The notes beneath the pieces are model-generated. The model made no database searches, was not told the DNA's origin, and worked only from the letters and a program-made list of their open reading frames with translations. A DNA stretch of 64,000 bases from Micavibrio sp. UBA6145 (GTDB lineage: Bacteria > Pseudomonadota > Alphaproteobacteria > Micavibrionales > UBA1664), in NCBI GenBank assembly GCA_002423205.1, contig DIUZ01000002.1:186001-250000 (forward strand), read 5' to 3'. Both the position numbers and the translations under genes were made by a program. Numbering within the stretch: the stretch's first letter is position 1; each line of letters opens with the position of its first letter. This document shows positions 23,975 through 31,914 of the stretch, in pieces.

Positions 23975-24656
23975 GGATCTGTGAGGTGTTCCGTTTTTTA
24001 TGCGCAGGCAAAGGTTGCGCCATTTTCATTTCGGCGAATATCCTGACCAATGCCTGGTCATATTCGTCGTGTTTTTCTTCCGCCAGTCGTTTCAGTACGC
24101 TTTCAGTTGTGATGTCACGCTCGCCAAAATGCGGACGCGCGGTGGAATAACCATCAAATGCATCGCAGATCGCGAGCATGCGCACAATCTGTGAAAGAAC
24201 ATATGGTTTTTTGGTTTCCGGGTCGATGGCATTGACCGGGACATGATGGTTTTGCATCAGGTCGCGCATCATCATCAGAACCGGGCGCTGATCATGCGCG
24301 CCGAATCTGCCGTCGACCAGTTCAACACCCTTGGTCGTGTGTTCGCGGCGTTGCGCCTTTTGCTCGTCGCTTGGCTTGCCTTCGATATCCCAGATTTCAA
24401 TATTCTTGAATGTTCGCTTGCCGATGTCGTGCACCAGTGTCAGGCGATACAGAATATCTGCGTGCGCTTCATTATATCCCATTTTTCTGGCCAGACTGCG
24501 CATGTCGCGGGCCACGCGCACGGAATGCGTATGAAACGCATAAGGGTGGTTTGGTGGACGCTTGGCATCGTATTTTTGCAGTTCTTTGAGCTCGGCATCG
24601 ATGAATGTTTCGATATCGGCGTCAATGACATGGGCGTTAAGAGAAGGTGCGGACAT
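23961..24656 (-). CDS. HD-domain phosphohydrolase (HD-GYP-like) embedded in the leu operon
   Basis: The 231-residue protein carries an HD fold with FHTHSVRVARDMR, VHDIGK (His76/Asp77), REHTTKG, MQNHH and AICDAFDGY. This order of metal ligands resembles HD-GYP phosphodiesterases. The GYP signature itself is degenerate: DPETKKPY occurs where HH..DG.GYP would continue. The gene overlaps leuC by 20 nt and leuD by 14 nt, so it is translated with the leucine genes. A cyclic-nucleotide or nucleotide substrate is likely but not provable here. Confidence 0.82.
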   Translation of the reverse strand: MSAPSLNAHVIDADIETFIDAELKELQKYDAKRPPNHPYAFHTHSVRVARDMRSLARKMGYNEAHADILYRLTLVHDIGKRTFKNIEIWDIEGKPSDEQKAQRREHTTKGVELVDGRFGAHDQRPVLMMMRDLMQNHHVPVNAIDPETKKPYVLSQIVRMLAICDAFDGYSTARPHFGERDITTESVLKRLAEEKHDEYDQALVRIFAEMKMAQPLPAHKKRNTSQIHAKI

Positions 24657-26046
24657 CGGTCAGTCTCCCTGTAATCGCCGCGGCGGCAGCCATGGCGGGG
24701 GACAGCAGATGCGTGCGCCCCTTGTAACCCTGACGGCCTTCAAAATTGCGGTTGGATGTGGATGCGCATCGCTCACCCGGTGACAGGCGGTCTTCGTTCA
24801 TCCCAAGGCACATCGAACAACCCGGTTCGCGCCAGTCAAAACCGGCGTCTTTCAAAATCTGCGCGATGCCTTCGGCTTCCGCCATTTCCTTCACAAGACC
24901 GGAGCCCGGAACGACCATGGCGTATATGCCCTTGGCGACTTTCTTGTTGCCGACAATCTTGGCGACTTCGCGTAAATCTTCGATACGCGCATTCGTGCAT
25001 GATCCGATAAACACTTTATCAAGTATGATGTCGGTCATCTTCGTGCCCGGGGTCAGGCCCATGTAATCCAGGGCGCGGGCCACGGCCGTGCGCTGGCCTT
25101 CATCCGCGATATCGGCGGGGTTTGGCACCACGTCGGTAATCGCAATCACGTCCTGCGGGCTGGTACCCCATGTGACCTGCGGCGCAATGTCTTCCGCCTT
25201 GAGCACGATTTCCTTGTCGTATACCGCGCCGTCGTCGGAGGGCAGGGTGCGCCAATACGCAACTGCTTTATCCCAATCACCATTTTTCGGAGCCATAGGC
25301 CGGCCTTTGACGTATTTGAATGTGGTGTCGTCCGGTGCCACGAGGCCAGCGCGCGCCCCGCCCTCGATCGACATGTTGCACATGGTCATGCGGCCTTCCA
25401 TCGACAAAGCGCGCACGGCAGACCCTGCAAATTCCACGACATACCCTGTGCCGCCCGCCGTACCGATATGGCCGATGATCGCAAGGATCATGTCTTTCGC
25501 GGTGACGCCTATGGGCAGGGTGCCTTCCACGGCAATGCGCATCGTCTTCGCAGGCTTGAGCAATAATGTCTGCGTGGCCAGCACGTGTTCGACTTCCGAT
25601 GTGCCGATGCCGAATGCAAGGGCACCGAATGCGCCGTGCGTTGATGTGTGACTGTCGCCGCACACGATGGTCATGCCCGGCTGCGTGAGGCCCTGTTCAG
25701 GGCCGATGATATGCACGATGCCCTGGCGTTTATCGTTCATCCCGAAATACTGGATGCCGGCTTCTTTCACATTCGTTTCCAGCGTTTCAATCTGGATGCG
25801 CGATTCTTCTTCCGTGATGCCCAGTGCGCGGTCGGATGTCGGAACATTGTGATCCGCCACGGCAAGGGTGGCATCCGGGCGGCGCACTTTTCGGCCGGCC
25901 AGACGCAAACCTTCAAACGCCTGCGGGCTGGTGACTTCGTGCACAAGGTGACGGTCGATATAGATCACACAGGTGCCGTCTTCGTGTTTTTTGAGCACAT
26001 GGGCGTCCCATATTTTTTCATACAGGGTCCGGGGTTTATTCGTCAT
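24637..26046 (-). CDS. leuC: 3-isopropylmalate dehydratase large subunit
   Basis: The 469-residue aconitase-family protein has TLYEKIWDAHVL, VCGDSHTSTHGAFGALAFGIG, the Fe-S cysteine motif VFIGSCTNARIEDL, and SMCLGMNEDRLSPGERCAST with the other two cluster ligands. It carries the [4Fe-4S] cluster of isopropylmalate isomerase. It is the first gene of leuC-HD-leuD-leuB. No leader peptide or T-box was found upstream. Confidence 0.98.
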   Translation of the reverse strand: MTNKPRTLYEKIWDAHVLKKHEDGTCVIYIDRHLVHEVTSPQAFEGLRLAGRKVRRPDATLAVADHNVPTSDRALGITEEESRIQIETLETNVKEAGIQYFGMNDKRQGIVHIIGPEQGLTQPGMTIVCGDSHTSTHGAFGALAFGIGTSEVEHVLATQTLLLKPAKTMRIAVEGTLPIGVTAKDMILAIIGHIGTAGGTGYVVEFAGSAVRALSMEGRMTMCNMSIEGGARAGLVAPDDTTFKYVKGRPMAPKNGDWDKAVAYWRTLPSDDGAVYDKEIVLKAEDIAPQVTWGTSPQDVIAITDVVPNPADIADEGQRTAVARALDYMGLTPGTKMTDIILDKVFIGSCTNARIEDLREVAKIVGNKKVAKGIYAMVVPGSGLVKEMAEAEGIAQILKDAGFDWREPGCSMCLGMNEDRLSPGERCASTSNRNFEGRQGYKGRTHLLSPAMAAAAAITGRLTDVRTFS

Positions 26047-26118
26047 TTGTGCACCGCATTAGGGAAATAGTAACCAGTTCAGTCCTACACTTTAATCTAA
26101 GAGATATAAGGTAGGTCA

Positions 26119-26400
26119 ATGTTGATGTTAACCGTAGATGATGCCGCGTTTTCGTGTACCCCCCAGGGGCAGGCGCGTATCGACTTCAAGGACCCTGTTT
26201 TCGTCCGTGCAGACACGGTTTTCTATGACCCCGCATCGAACGAGGTGAGCGGTCTGATTGACGGCCTCCAGTTCCGTATCGGGACGGTACCGGCCCGCCT
26301 TGCATCAACCTTTGCCAAGCATTCCTCGGTGATTCTGACCGCTCCACACCCGCACGGGCATGAGCTGGTCCTAAGCGCCAGGATTTCGACTATCCACTGA
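26119..26400 (+). CDS. Conserved-looking hypothetical protein, 93 residues
   Basis: AAGGTAGG lies a few bases upstream of the ATG at 26119. The protein has alternating hydrophobic strands (ARIDFKDPVFVRADTVFYD, SGLIDGLQFRIG) and no membrane segment or known motif. It is divergent from leuC with 72 bp between, and is followed after 25 bp by a Cys-rich micro-ORF. The function is unknown. Confidence 0.55.
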   Translation: MLMLTVDDAAFSCTPQGQARIDFKDPVFVRADTVFYDPASNEVSGLIDGLQFRIGTVPARLASTFAKHSSVILTAPHPHGHELVLSARISTIH

Positions 26401-26425
26401 TCAACAACAAAAGGACGATCAAAGA

Positions 26426-26512
26426 ATGCCAGACTGTTCCTGTCGTTGCGCTAAAGAAGCCAAATCCTGTGGAGCCGCCAAGGGCGAGAACTCCCACCCA
26501 ACACCGCCGTAG
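26426..26512 (+). CDS. Cys-rich micro-protein of 28 residues
   Basis: The frame reads MPDCSCRCAKEAKSCGAAKG followed by eight residues ending in TPP, and then TAG. AAAGGACG lies 8-15 bases upstream of the ATG, a good ribosome binding site. Four of the first 15 residues are cysteine (CxCxC and a later SC), which would suit metal binding in the way of a minimal metallothionein, but no known family is matched. It probably shares the transcript of the 93-residue gene and is followed by the bidirectional terminator at 26563-26602. Confidence 0.4.
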   Translation: MPDCSCRCAKEAKSCGAAKGENSHPTPP

Positions 26513-26562
26513 TGACCGCGGCTTCATAGCGCGAACACACACCACATTGATCTTCTGCTCGC

Positions 26563-26602
26563 AGAAGAAAAAACCCCGGGTTGCGCCCGGGGTTTAATTT
26601 TT
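26563..26602. terminator. Bidirectional terminator between the micro-ORF and rplS
   Basis: AAACCCCGGG pairs with CCCGGGGTTT across five bases, with A/T runs on both sides, so it works for rplS on the minus strand and for the plus-strand genes. Confidence 0.9.
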
Positions 26603-26620
26603 GAGAGAGGGCAGAAGAAA

Positions 26621-27106
26621 TTACTTCTTCGGCTTGGCCTTGGCCGGGCGCTCTTTTTTCTCTTTTTTGATGGCTTTTGCAGCGGCTTTTGCGGCTTCAA
26701 CAGCTTCGTCAACGATCGGTTGACCGTCTTCCATGCCGTGGCCGGTGGTACGTTCGCTGATACGTGCGGATTTGCCCGAACGGTCGCGCATGTAATACAG
26801 CTTGGCGCGGCGGACCGAACCGCGGCGCAGGAGTTCGATCGATTCAATGACCGGACCGTAGAGCGGGAAAACGCGCTCGACGCCTTCGCCGTAGGAAATT
26901 TTGCGAACGGTGAAGCTTTCATTGATGCCGGAACCGGTGCGGGAAATGCATACGCCTTCGTATGACTGAACGCGCGAGCGGTCGCCTTCTTTGATGTTCA
27001 CGTTGACTTTAAGGGTGTCGCCAGCCGAGAAGGCGGGGAATACTTTGCCGGTCGACAGACGGGCAAGTTCTTTGGCTTCAAATTTTTCAATGGTGTTTTG
27101 TGCCAT
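26621..27106 (-). CDS. rplS: 50S ribosomal protein L19
   Basis: The start at 27106 gives MAQNTIEKFEAKELARL. FSAGDTLKVNVNIKEGDRSR, YEGVCISRTGSGINESFTVR and RVFPLYGPVIESIELLRRG are all L19. The protein (161 residues) has a C-terminal extension rich in Ala/Lys, common in Alphaproteobacteria. L19 lies at the 30S-50S interface. It is downstream of trmD, but 147 bp and a hairpin separate them. Confidence 0.97.
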   Translation of the reverse strand: MAQNTIEKFEAKELARLSTGKVFPAFSAGDTLKVNVNIKEGDRSRVQSYEGVCISRTGSGINESFTVRKISYGEGVERVFPLYGPVIESIELLRRGSVRRAKLYYMRDRSGKSARISERTTGHGMEDGQPIVDEAVEAAKAAAKAIKKEKKERPAKAKPKK

Positions 27107-27231
27107 GATTTTAGTCTCACTTGTTTTTTCCGGCCTCGAAATCGAACGCACCACATGGCACGCCGGCAGACCGTTTATCTTTTTAGTGCCTTTGAGATAC
27201 CGGCCACCACGCTGAAAAGCAAGTGAAAATG

Positions 27232-27256
27232 ACCAAAAACGGCCCGGATCGGGCTA
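27232..27256 (-). terminator. Probable terminator behind trmD
   Basis: GCCCG-GAT-CGGGC overlaps the trmD stop codon and on the minus strand is followed by CGTTTTT. The stem is only five bases long, so read-through into rplS is likely. Confidence 0.45.
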
Positions 27257-27937
27257 TTTTTTCAATAAATCCGGGCGGCGGGCCAGTGTCAGGGCCTGCG
27301 CCTGTTCACGGCGCCATTTGGCGACCTTGCCATGGTCCCCGCTGGTCAGGACCGGTGGAACGGTATGAACCTGCCCCTTGGCATCGGTCCATTCGGCCGG
27401 GCGGGTGTAATGCGGGTATTCCAGCAAGCCGTTGGAAAAGCTTTCTTCCGACACGGTCTCGGCATTACCCATGACCCCGTCGATCAGGCGGATACAGGCA
27501 TCCATGACGATCAGTGCCGCAGGCTCGCCGCCCGAAAGCACGTAATCGCCGATGCTGACTTCCTCGAATCCATGGGCGTCCAGCACGCGCTGGTCCACGC
27601 CTTCGTAGCGGCCGCATAAAATGGTCAGGGCAGGGGTTTTGACGAACTCGGCCGCCAGTTGCTGGTTCAGGACACGGCCGCGCGGGCTCATGTAAATCAG
27701 GCGGCCGGGCTCGGGCAGGGACAGCAATGCGTTTTCAATCACATCCGCGCGCATAACCATGCCCGCGCCGCCGCCAAACGGCGTGTCATCAACGGTCTTG
27801 TGCTTGTCACGCGCATGGTCACGGATATTGACGGCCGTGTACGACCATTTTTTATCTTCCAGCGCACGCCCCGCCAGCGACTGCCCCGCAAAACCGGGAA
27901 ACATGTCGGGGAACAGGGTGAGCAGGTTGAAATGCAT
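27254..27937 (-). CDS. trmD: tRNA (guanine-N1)-methyltransferase
   Basis: The 227-residue protein starts MHFNLLTLFPDMFPGFAGQS and has the trefoil-knot SAM site ILCGRYEGVDQRVLD and IGDYVLSGGEPAALIVMDA, then LLEYPHYTRP. TrmD methylates G37 of tRNAs to prevent frameshifting. It follows rimM by 5 bp in the usual rpsP-rimM-trmD order. Confidence 0.97.
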   Translation of the reverse strand: MHFNLLTLFPDMFPGFAGQSLAGRALEDKKWSYTAVNIRDHARDKHKTVDDTPFGGGAGMVMRADVIENALLSLPEPGRLIYMSPRGRVLNQQLAAEFVKTPALTILCGRYEGVDQRVLDAHGFEEVSIGDYVLSGGEPAALIVMDACIRLIDGVMGNAETVSEESFSNGLLEYPHYTRPAEWTDAKGQVHTVPPVLTSGDHGKVAKWRREQAQALTLARRPDLLKK

Positions 27938-27942
27938 GATGC

Positions 27943-28443
27943 CTACATCACTTCCGGTTCAATCATCGTGATACGGCGTGCCTCGCGGTCGACCGATACC
28001 AGATACGGTTCGGCAAACGGGATATAATACGTGTCTGACTTGCTCTGCACTTCGACCAGATCACCTGCGCCGAAATTCTGCATGCGCAAAACCTTGCCCA
28101 TGGCTTTGCCGTCGACAGATACGACGTCCATGCCTTCAAGGTCGGAATGATACAGCGCGCCGTCCTCTGCCTCTGGCAGTTCGTCGCGCTCGATAAAAAA
28201 TTGCTGGTTGCGAAGGCGCTCAGCCGCGGTGCGGTCAGTGATGCCTTCAACGGATGCGATGAAAAGACCGGCCTTAGGCTCGGCCCGAGGTAACAAAACC
28301 ACGCGTTTTTGCGTGGTTTCGTCGGTGTATACGCCATCCGCACTGAACAGCAGGGCCGGATCGTCTGCATAGCAAAGGACTTTTATATCGCCCTTGATAC
28401 CGTGCGCCGTCGCAACCTTGCCGATCAGAATGCGTTTGGTCAT
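27943..28443 (-). CDS. rimM: 16S rRNA processing protein RimM
   Basis: The 166-residue protein has the N-terminal RimM barrel (ILIGKVATAHGIKGDIKVLCYADDP), a linker, and the PRC-barrel end (LYHSDLEGMDVVSVDG, IPFAEPYLVSVD). RimM binds S19 and aids maturation of the 30S head. It overlaps the rpsP stop by one base. Confidence 0.95.
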   Translation of the reverse strand: MTKRILIGKVATAHGIKGDIKVLCYADDPALLFSADGVYTDETTQKRVVLLPRAEPKAGLFIASVEGITDRTAAERLRNQQFFIERDELPEAEDGALYHSDLEGMDVVSVDGKAMGKVLRMQNFGAGDLVEVQSKSDTYYIPFAEPYLVSVDREARRITMIEPEVM

Positions 28444-28919
28444 TAAGCGGCCGGGGTCTCAGCCGGTGCTTCAGCTTCAGCAGCCGGTGCTTCAGCAGCG
28501 ACTTCTTCAGCAGCAGGGGCCGGAGCGGCGGCAGCAGCTTCAGCTTCGGCTTTAGCGGCGGCTTCAGCTTCCAGTTTGGCAGCAGCAGCGGCTTCTTCAG
28601 ACTTGATGCGCTCTTGAGCTTTGGCTTTCGGTGCCGATTTTTTCGGACCAGCCTGGAATTTCGGAGCCGGGATAATGCCAGCCTTGCCCAGGAAAATCGC
28701 GACGCGGTCGGACGGCTGTGCGCCCAGACCCAGCCAGTGCTTGATACGCTCGGCGTTCAGCGTGACGCGGTTCGGATCGTTCGCAGCCAGCAACGGGTTG
28801 TAGGTGCCCAGACGCTCGATGAATTTGGAATCGCGGGGGGAGCGGGAATCCGTGACGACGATGCGGTAGTAAGCGAGGTTACGGCGGCCGCCGCGGGACA
28901 TACGAAGTTTCAGTGCCAT
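28443..28919 (-). CDS. rpsP: 30S ribosomal protein S16 with Ala/Glu-rich extension
   Basis: Residues 1-80 are S16 (MALKLRMSRGGRRNLAYYRI, SPRDSKFIERLGTYNPL, IKHWLGLGAQPSD). The following 75 residues are a low-complexity Ala/Glu/Pro tail, as in other Alphaproteobacteria but long. It is the first gene of the rpsP-rimM-trmD block and lies 19 bp downstream of ffh on the same strand. Confidence 0.96.
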   Translation of the reverse strand: MALKLRMSRGGRRNLAYYRIVVTDSRSPRDSKFIERLGTYNPLLAANDPNRVTLNAERIKHWLGLGAQPSDRVAIFLGKAGIIPAPKFQAGPKKSAPKAKAQERIKSEEAAAAAKLEAEAAAKAEAEAAAAAPAPAAEEVAAEAPAAEAEAPAETPAA

Positions 28920-28938
28920 TGTTTTACTCTCCTAGGTT

Positions 28939-30456
28939 TTAGCGTTTTTTGTTGAAAGGGTTGTTCCGGAGAAAATCCGGAGGTAATTGGAAATTCGCAA
29001 ACGGATTCGGACCCGCCAGCGGGTTCGAATCTGGTTGTTGGTTTGAAGTGCCGCCGGGCATGCCGGGCATGCCGCCCATATCGGCCATCATCTTGTCCAT
29101 GGCGTTACCGCCGAGCAGGTTTTTGGCAAGGCCCATCATGCCGCCCATGCCCATTTTGCGCAGTTTCTTCATTGCGCCCTGCATCTGGTCGAATTGTTTG
29201 AGCAGGCGGTTCACATCCTGCACCGTGGTGCCGGAACCAGCCGCGATACGGCGGCGGCGCGAAGCGGATGCAGAAACCAGGTCCGGTTTGGCGCGTTCGC
29301 GCGGCGTCATGGAAGACATGATCGCTTCCTGTTTTTTCAGGACTGTGCCTTCAAGATTGGCGCTTTCAATCTGCGGGGCCATTTTCGACAGGCCCGGCAT
29401 CATTTTCATCATGGCGGCCATGCCGCCCATGTTTTTCATCTGCTGCAGATGGCCGCGGAAATCATCCAGGTCGAATTTGCCTTCCTGGAATTTACGCGCG
29501 CTTTCTTCAGCCTTGTCGCGGTCCATGACATCGACGGCTTTTTCAACCAGGCTGACGACATCGCCCATGCCCAGGATGCGGCCCGCGATACGGTCAGGGT
29601 GGAATACCTCAATGGCATCCATCTTCTCGCCGGTGCCCAGAAACTTGATCGGCTTGCCCGTAACGGCGCGCATCGACATGGCGGCACCGCCGCGCGCATC
29701 GCCGTCGATACGGGTCAGTACGCTGCCGGTGATGCCGATACGCTTGGCGAATTCGTCGGCGATAATCACCGCGTCCTGACCGGTCATCGCGTCGACGACC
29801 AGCAGGGTTTCATGCGGCTTGGCGATATCGCGCACGTCGCTGACTTCGTTCATCAGCGCCTCGTCGATCGCAAGGCGGCCGGCGGTATCAAGGATCAGGA
29901 CATCGTAGGATTCAAGCTTGGCAACGTCTTTGGCGCGCTTGGCAATTTGAACCGGTGTCTGGCCCGCGATGATGGGCAGGGTGGTGACGCCGATCTGTTC
30001 ACCGATGATGCGCAGCTGGTCCTGTGCGGCGGGGCGCTGCGTATCCAGCGATGCCAGCAGGACTTTTTTCTTCTGCTTGGTGATGAATTTGGCAAGTTTG
30101 CCGGTTGTCGTGGTTTTACCTGAACCCTGAAGGCCGACCATCATGATAACGGCGGGGGCAGCCACGTCGATTTTCAGTGCGCTTTCATCCGACGTGCCGA
30201 GCATGGCGGTGATCGCGTCATTGACGATCTTGACCATCTGCTGCGCCGGGGAAACATCCTTGATGATGTTCTGGCCGACGGCGTGGTCTTTGACGCGCTC
30301 GACGAACGCCTTGACGACGGGCAGGGCCACATCGGCCTCAAGCAGGGCGGTGCGGATTTCGCCAAGCGCCAGTTCAACGTCTTCGGCCTGCAGAACCTTG
30401 CGGCCCCGCAGCTTGTCGAAAACATTGCCCAGCTTGTCACTCAGCGATTCAAACAA
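28939..30456 (-). CDS. ffh: Signal recognition particle protein Ffh (SRP54)
   Basis: I place the start at the TTG at 30456 (FESLSDKLGNVFDKLRGRK), with GAGG six bases upstream. The longer open frame adds about 58 residues that do not belong to the family. The NG GTPase domain shows VGLQGSGKTTTTGKLAK, DTQRPAAQDQL, LDTAGRLAID and LTRIDGDARGGAAMS. The Met-rich M domain ends in a Gly/Met/Pro/Asn-rich tail. The 505-residue protein binds signal peptides and the SRP RNA and docks on FtsY, which is encoded 1.5 kb away. The 4.5S RNA gene was not found in the window. Confidence 0.97.
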   Translation of the reverse strand: MFESLSDKLGNVFDKLRGRKVLQAEDVELALGEIRTALLEADVALPVVKAFVERVKDHAVGQNIIKDVSPAQQMVKIVNDAITAMLGTSDESALKIDVAAPAVIMMVGLQGSGKTTTTGKLAKFITKQKKKVLLASLDTQRPAAQDQLRIIGEQIGVTTLPIIAGQTPVQIAKRAKDVAKLESYDVLILDTAGRLAIDEALMNEVSDVRDIAKPHETLLVVDAMTGQDAVIIADEFAKRIGITGSVLTRIDGDARGGAAMSMRAVTGKPIKFLGTGEKMDAIEVFHPDRIAGRILGMGDVVSLVEKAVDVMDRDKAEESARKFQEGKFDLDDFRGHLQQMKNMGGMAAMMKMMPGLSKMAPQIESANLEGTVLKKQEAIMSSMTPRERAKPDLVSASASRRRRIAAGSGTTVQDVNRLLKQFDQMQGAMKKLRKMGMGGMMGLAKNLLGGNAMDKMMADMGGMPGMPGGTSNQQPDSNPLAGPNPFANFQLPPDFLRNNPFNKKR

Positions 30457-30600
30457 ATTAACCTCATAACGTATTGCACCGCTGTGAGCGCTAGCGCCGA
30501 CAGCGGGGTACCTACAGGCACTGAACAGGTCAGTGATAAGGATTTTTCTAACCCGGGTTGTATGGGGGGGCTGGCATAAAGTCAACAAAAGCTTATAGAT

Positions 30601-31383
30601 ATGGCCATGATCGAATTCACAAAAATGCATGGCTGCGGCAACGATTTTATCGTAATTGACGCGCGAAATCAGGATGTTAGCGGGTTTTTAGCCGATGTCG
30701 GTGCTGTTTCCGATGTCTGTAACCGCCGTTTTGGCGTCGGCTGCGACCAGCTGATCGTCCTCGAATCCTCCGACAAGGCGGATATCGAGATGATCATCCG
30801 CAACGCCGATGGCTCACCCGCCGGCATGTGCGGTAACGCCGCACGCTGCGTGGCGGCCATGGTTATCAGGGAAACCGGCAAGACCAATATCGATATCGCC
30901 GTTGGCGACCGCATTCTTAATGCCACCCATAACGGCAAGCTGATTACCGTCGACATGGGCAAACCCACCTTCAACGGCAGTGTTGATCTCAATATCCAGC
31001 ATCTGCCTGAGGCCTATACCGTCGATGTCGGCAACCCGCATGCGGTCTTCTTTGTCCCCAATGCAGACGATCTCGATCTGAATGTCGTCGGCCCCCTGGT
31101 CGAAAATCACAAACATTTCCCCAACCGCACCAATGTCGAATTCTTTTCAAAGGAAACCGACGGCGTCCTGCGCATGCGTGTATGGGAACGCGGCGCGGGA
31201 ATCACACTCGCGTGCGGGTCCGGCGCTTGCGCCACGGCCTTTGCCGCTTTTGAGCAGGGGCTCGCCCCGCACAAAACGCGCATCCGTATGGATGGCGGCA
31301 CGTTGTCCATGGAAATTCGCCAGGGCGACGGGCATATCCTGATGTCCGGTCCCGTAGCGACTGTGTTTAAAGGAACGTTTTAA
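30601..31383 (+). CDS. dapF: Diaminopimelate epimerase
   Basis: The 260-residue enzyme has IEFTKMHGCGNDFIVID, the catalytic Cys sites SPAGMCGNAARCVAAM (Cys near 76) and GAGITLACGSGACATAFAA, and substrate residues in VGNPHAVFFV. It interconverts LL- and meso-diaminopimelate for lysine and peptidoglycan. The start could also be the ATG two codons later. It is divergent from ffh, with a 144-bp shared promoter region. Confidence 0.97.
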   Translation: MAMIEFTKMHGCGNDFIVIDARNQDVSGFLADVGAVSDVCNRRFGVGCDQLIVLESSDKADIEMIIRNADGSPAGMCGNAARCVAAMVIRETGKTNIDIAVGDRILNATHNGKLITVDMGKPTFNGSVDLNIQHLPEAYTVDVGNPHAVFFVPNADDLDLNVVGPLVENHKHFPNRTNVEFFSKETDGVLRMRVWERGAGITLACGSGACATAFAAFEQGLAPHKTRIRMDGGTLSMEIRQGDGHILMSGPVATVFKGTF

Positions 31384-31391
31384 ATATTTGT

Positions 31392-31640
31392 TCAGTCAGC
31401 CGGCACGACGTCGACACGGTCGAAGTCCATGATGCCGAATTGAGCCAGTCGTTCCAGACGGCGTACCTGTTCCGACAACTCCAGAAGCAGGCGATTGTCG
31501 TTGGACACGGAATATTCCGATGCCCACCACATACGCGTCTTAACTACCAGCACCCTCTCTTCCGACCCGTCAGGAGTGGCGTTATTCACGATAGACATGT
31601 CATGAACATACGGATGATTTAACAACATATGCGCCCCCAT
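31392..31640 (-). CDS. Hypothetical protein of 82 residues
   Basis: The frame reads MGAHMLLNHPYVHDMSIVNN, then EERVLVVKTRMWWASEYSVS and a C-terminal helix LLLELSEQVRRLERLAQFGI. A second ATG four codons in, behind GGGGGCGC, is the likelier start. It has no signal peptide or membrane segment and no recognised family. It converges on dapF with 8 bp between the stops. Confidence 0.5.
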   Translation of the reverse strand: MGAHMLLNHPYVHDMSIVNNATPDGSEERVLVVKTRMWWASEYSVSNDNRLLLELSEQVRRLERLAQFGIMDFDRVDVVPAD

Positions 31641-31914
31641 TGTTTGCGGTTTTCAGGAAGTGATCTTTAGCAATGTATGGACGATAGCAGAAATACCAAG
31701 CGGTAGACCGCAAAAAATGGCGGAAATGCTGCGTCTGCGTCGCGTTTAAATTTTGATAATCTCAATTTGCCGCTTTAGTGCATTCAAATTGCAGGGTTTT
31801 TTATTTTCCTGTTTTCATGTTGGACATTGTGTCGCGCGCCGGGCATATCTGGGCCCGTATTAACCCCGTATGCGGCACTGACATTTCGCCGCATCGTGCT
31901 AGCTTAAGGACATC
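31641..31914. other. Intergenic region upstream of ftsY
   Basis: This 274-bp stretch is AT-richer toward its middle and contains no convincing gene. It should hold the ftsY promoter and, divergently, that of the 82-residue gene. AAGGACATC is the ftsY ribosome binding site. Confidence 0.4.

Noticed and set aside
30457..30600. 4.5S SRP RNA next to ffh
   Set aside because: The interval lacks the conserved domain IV tetraloop and asymmetric loop; only a divergent promoter region is likely.
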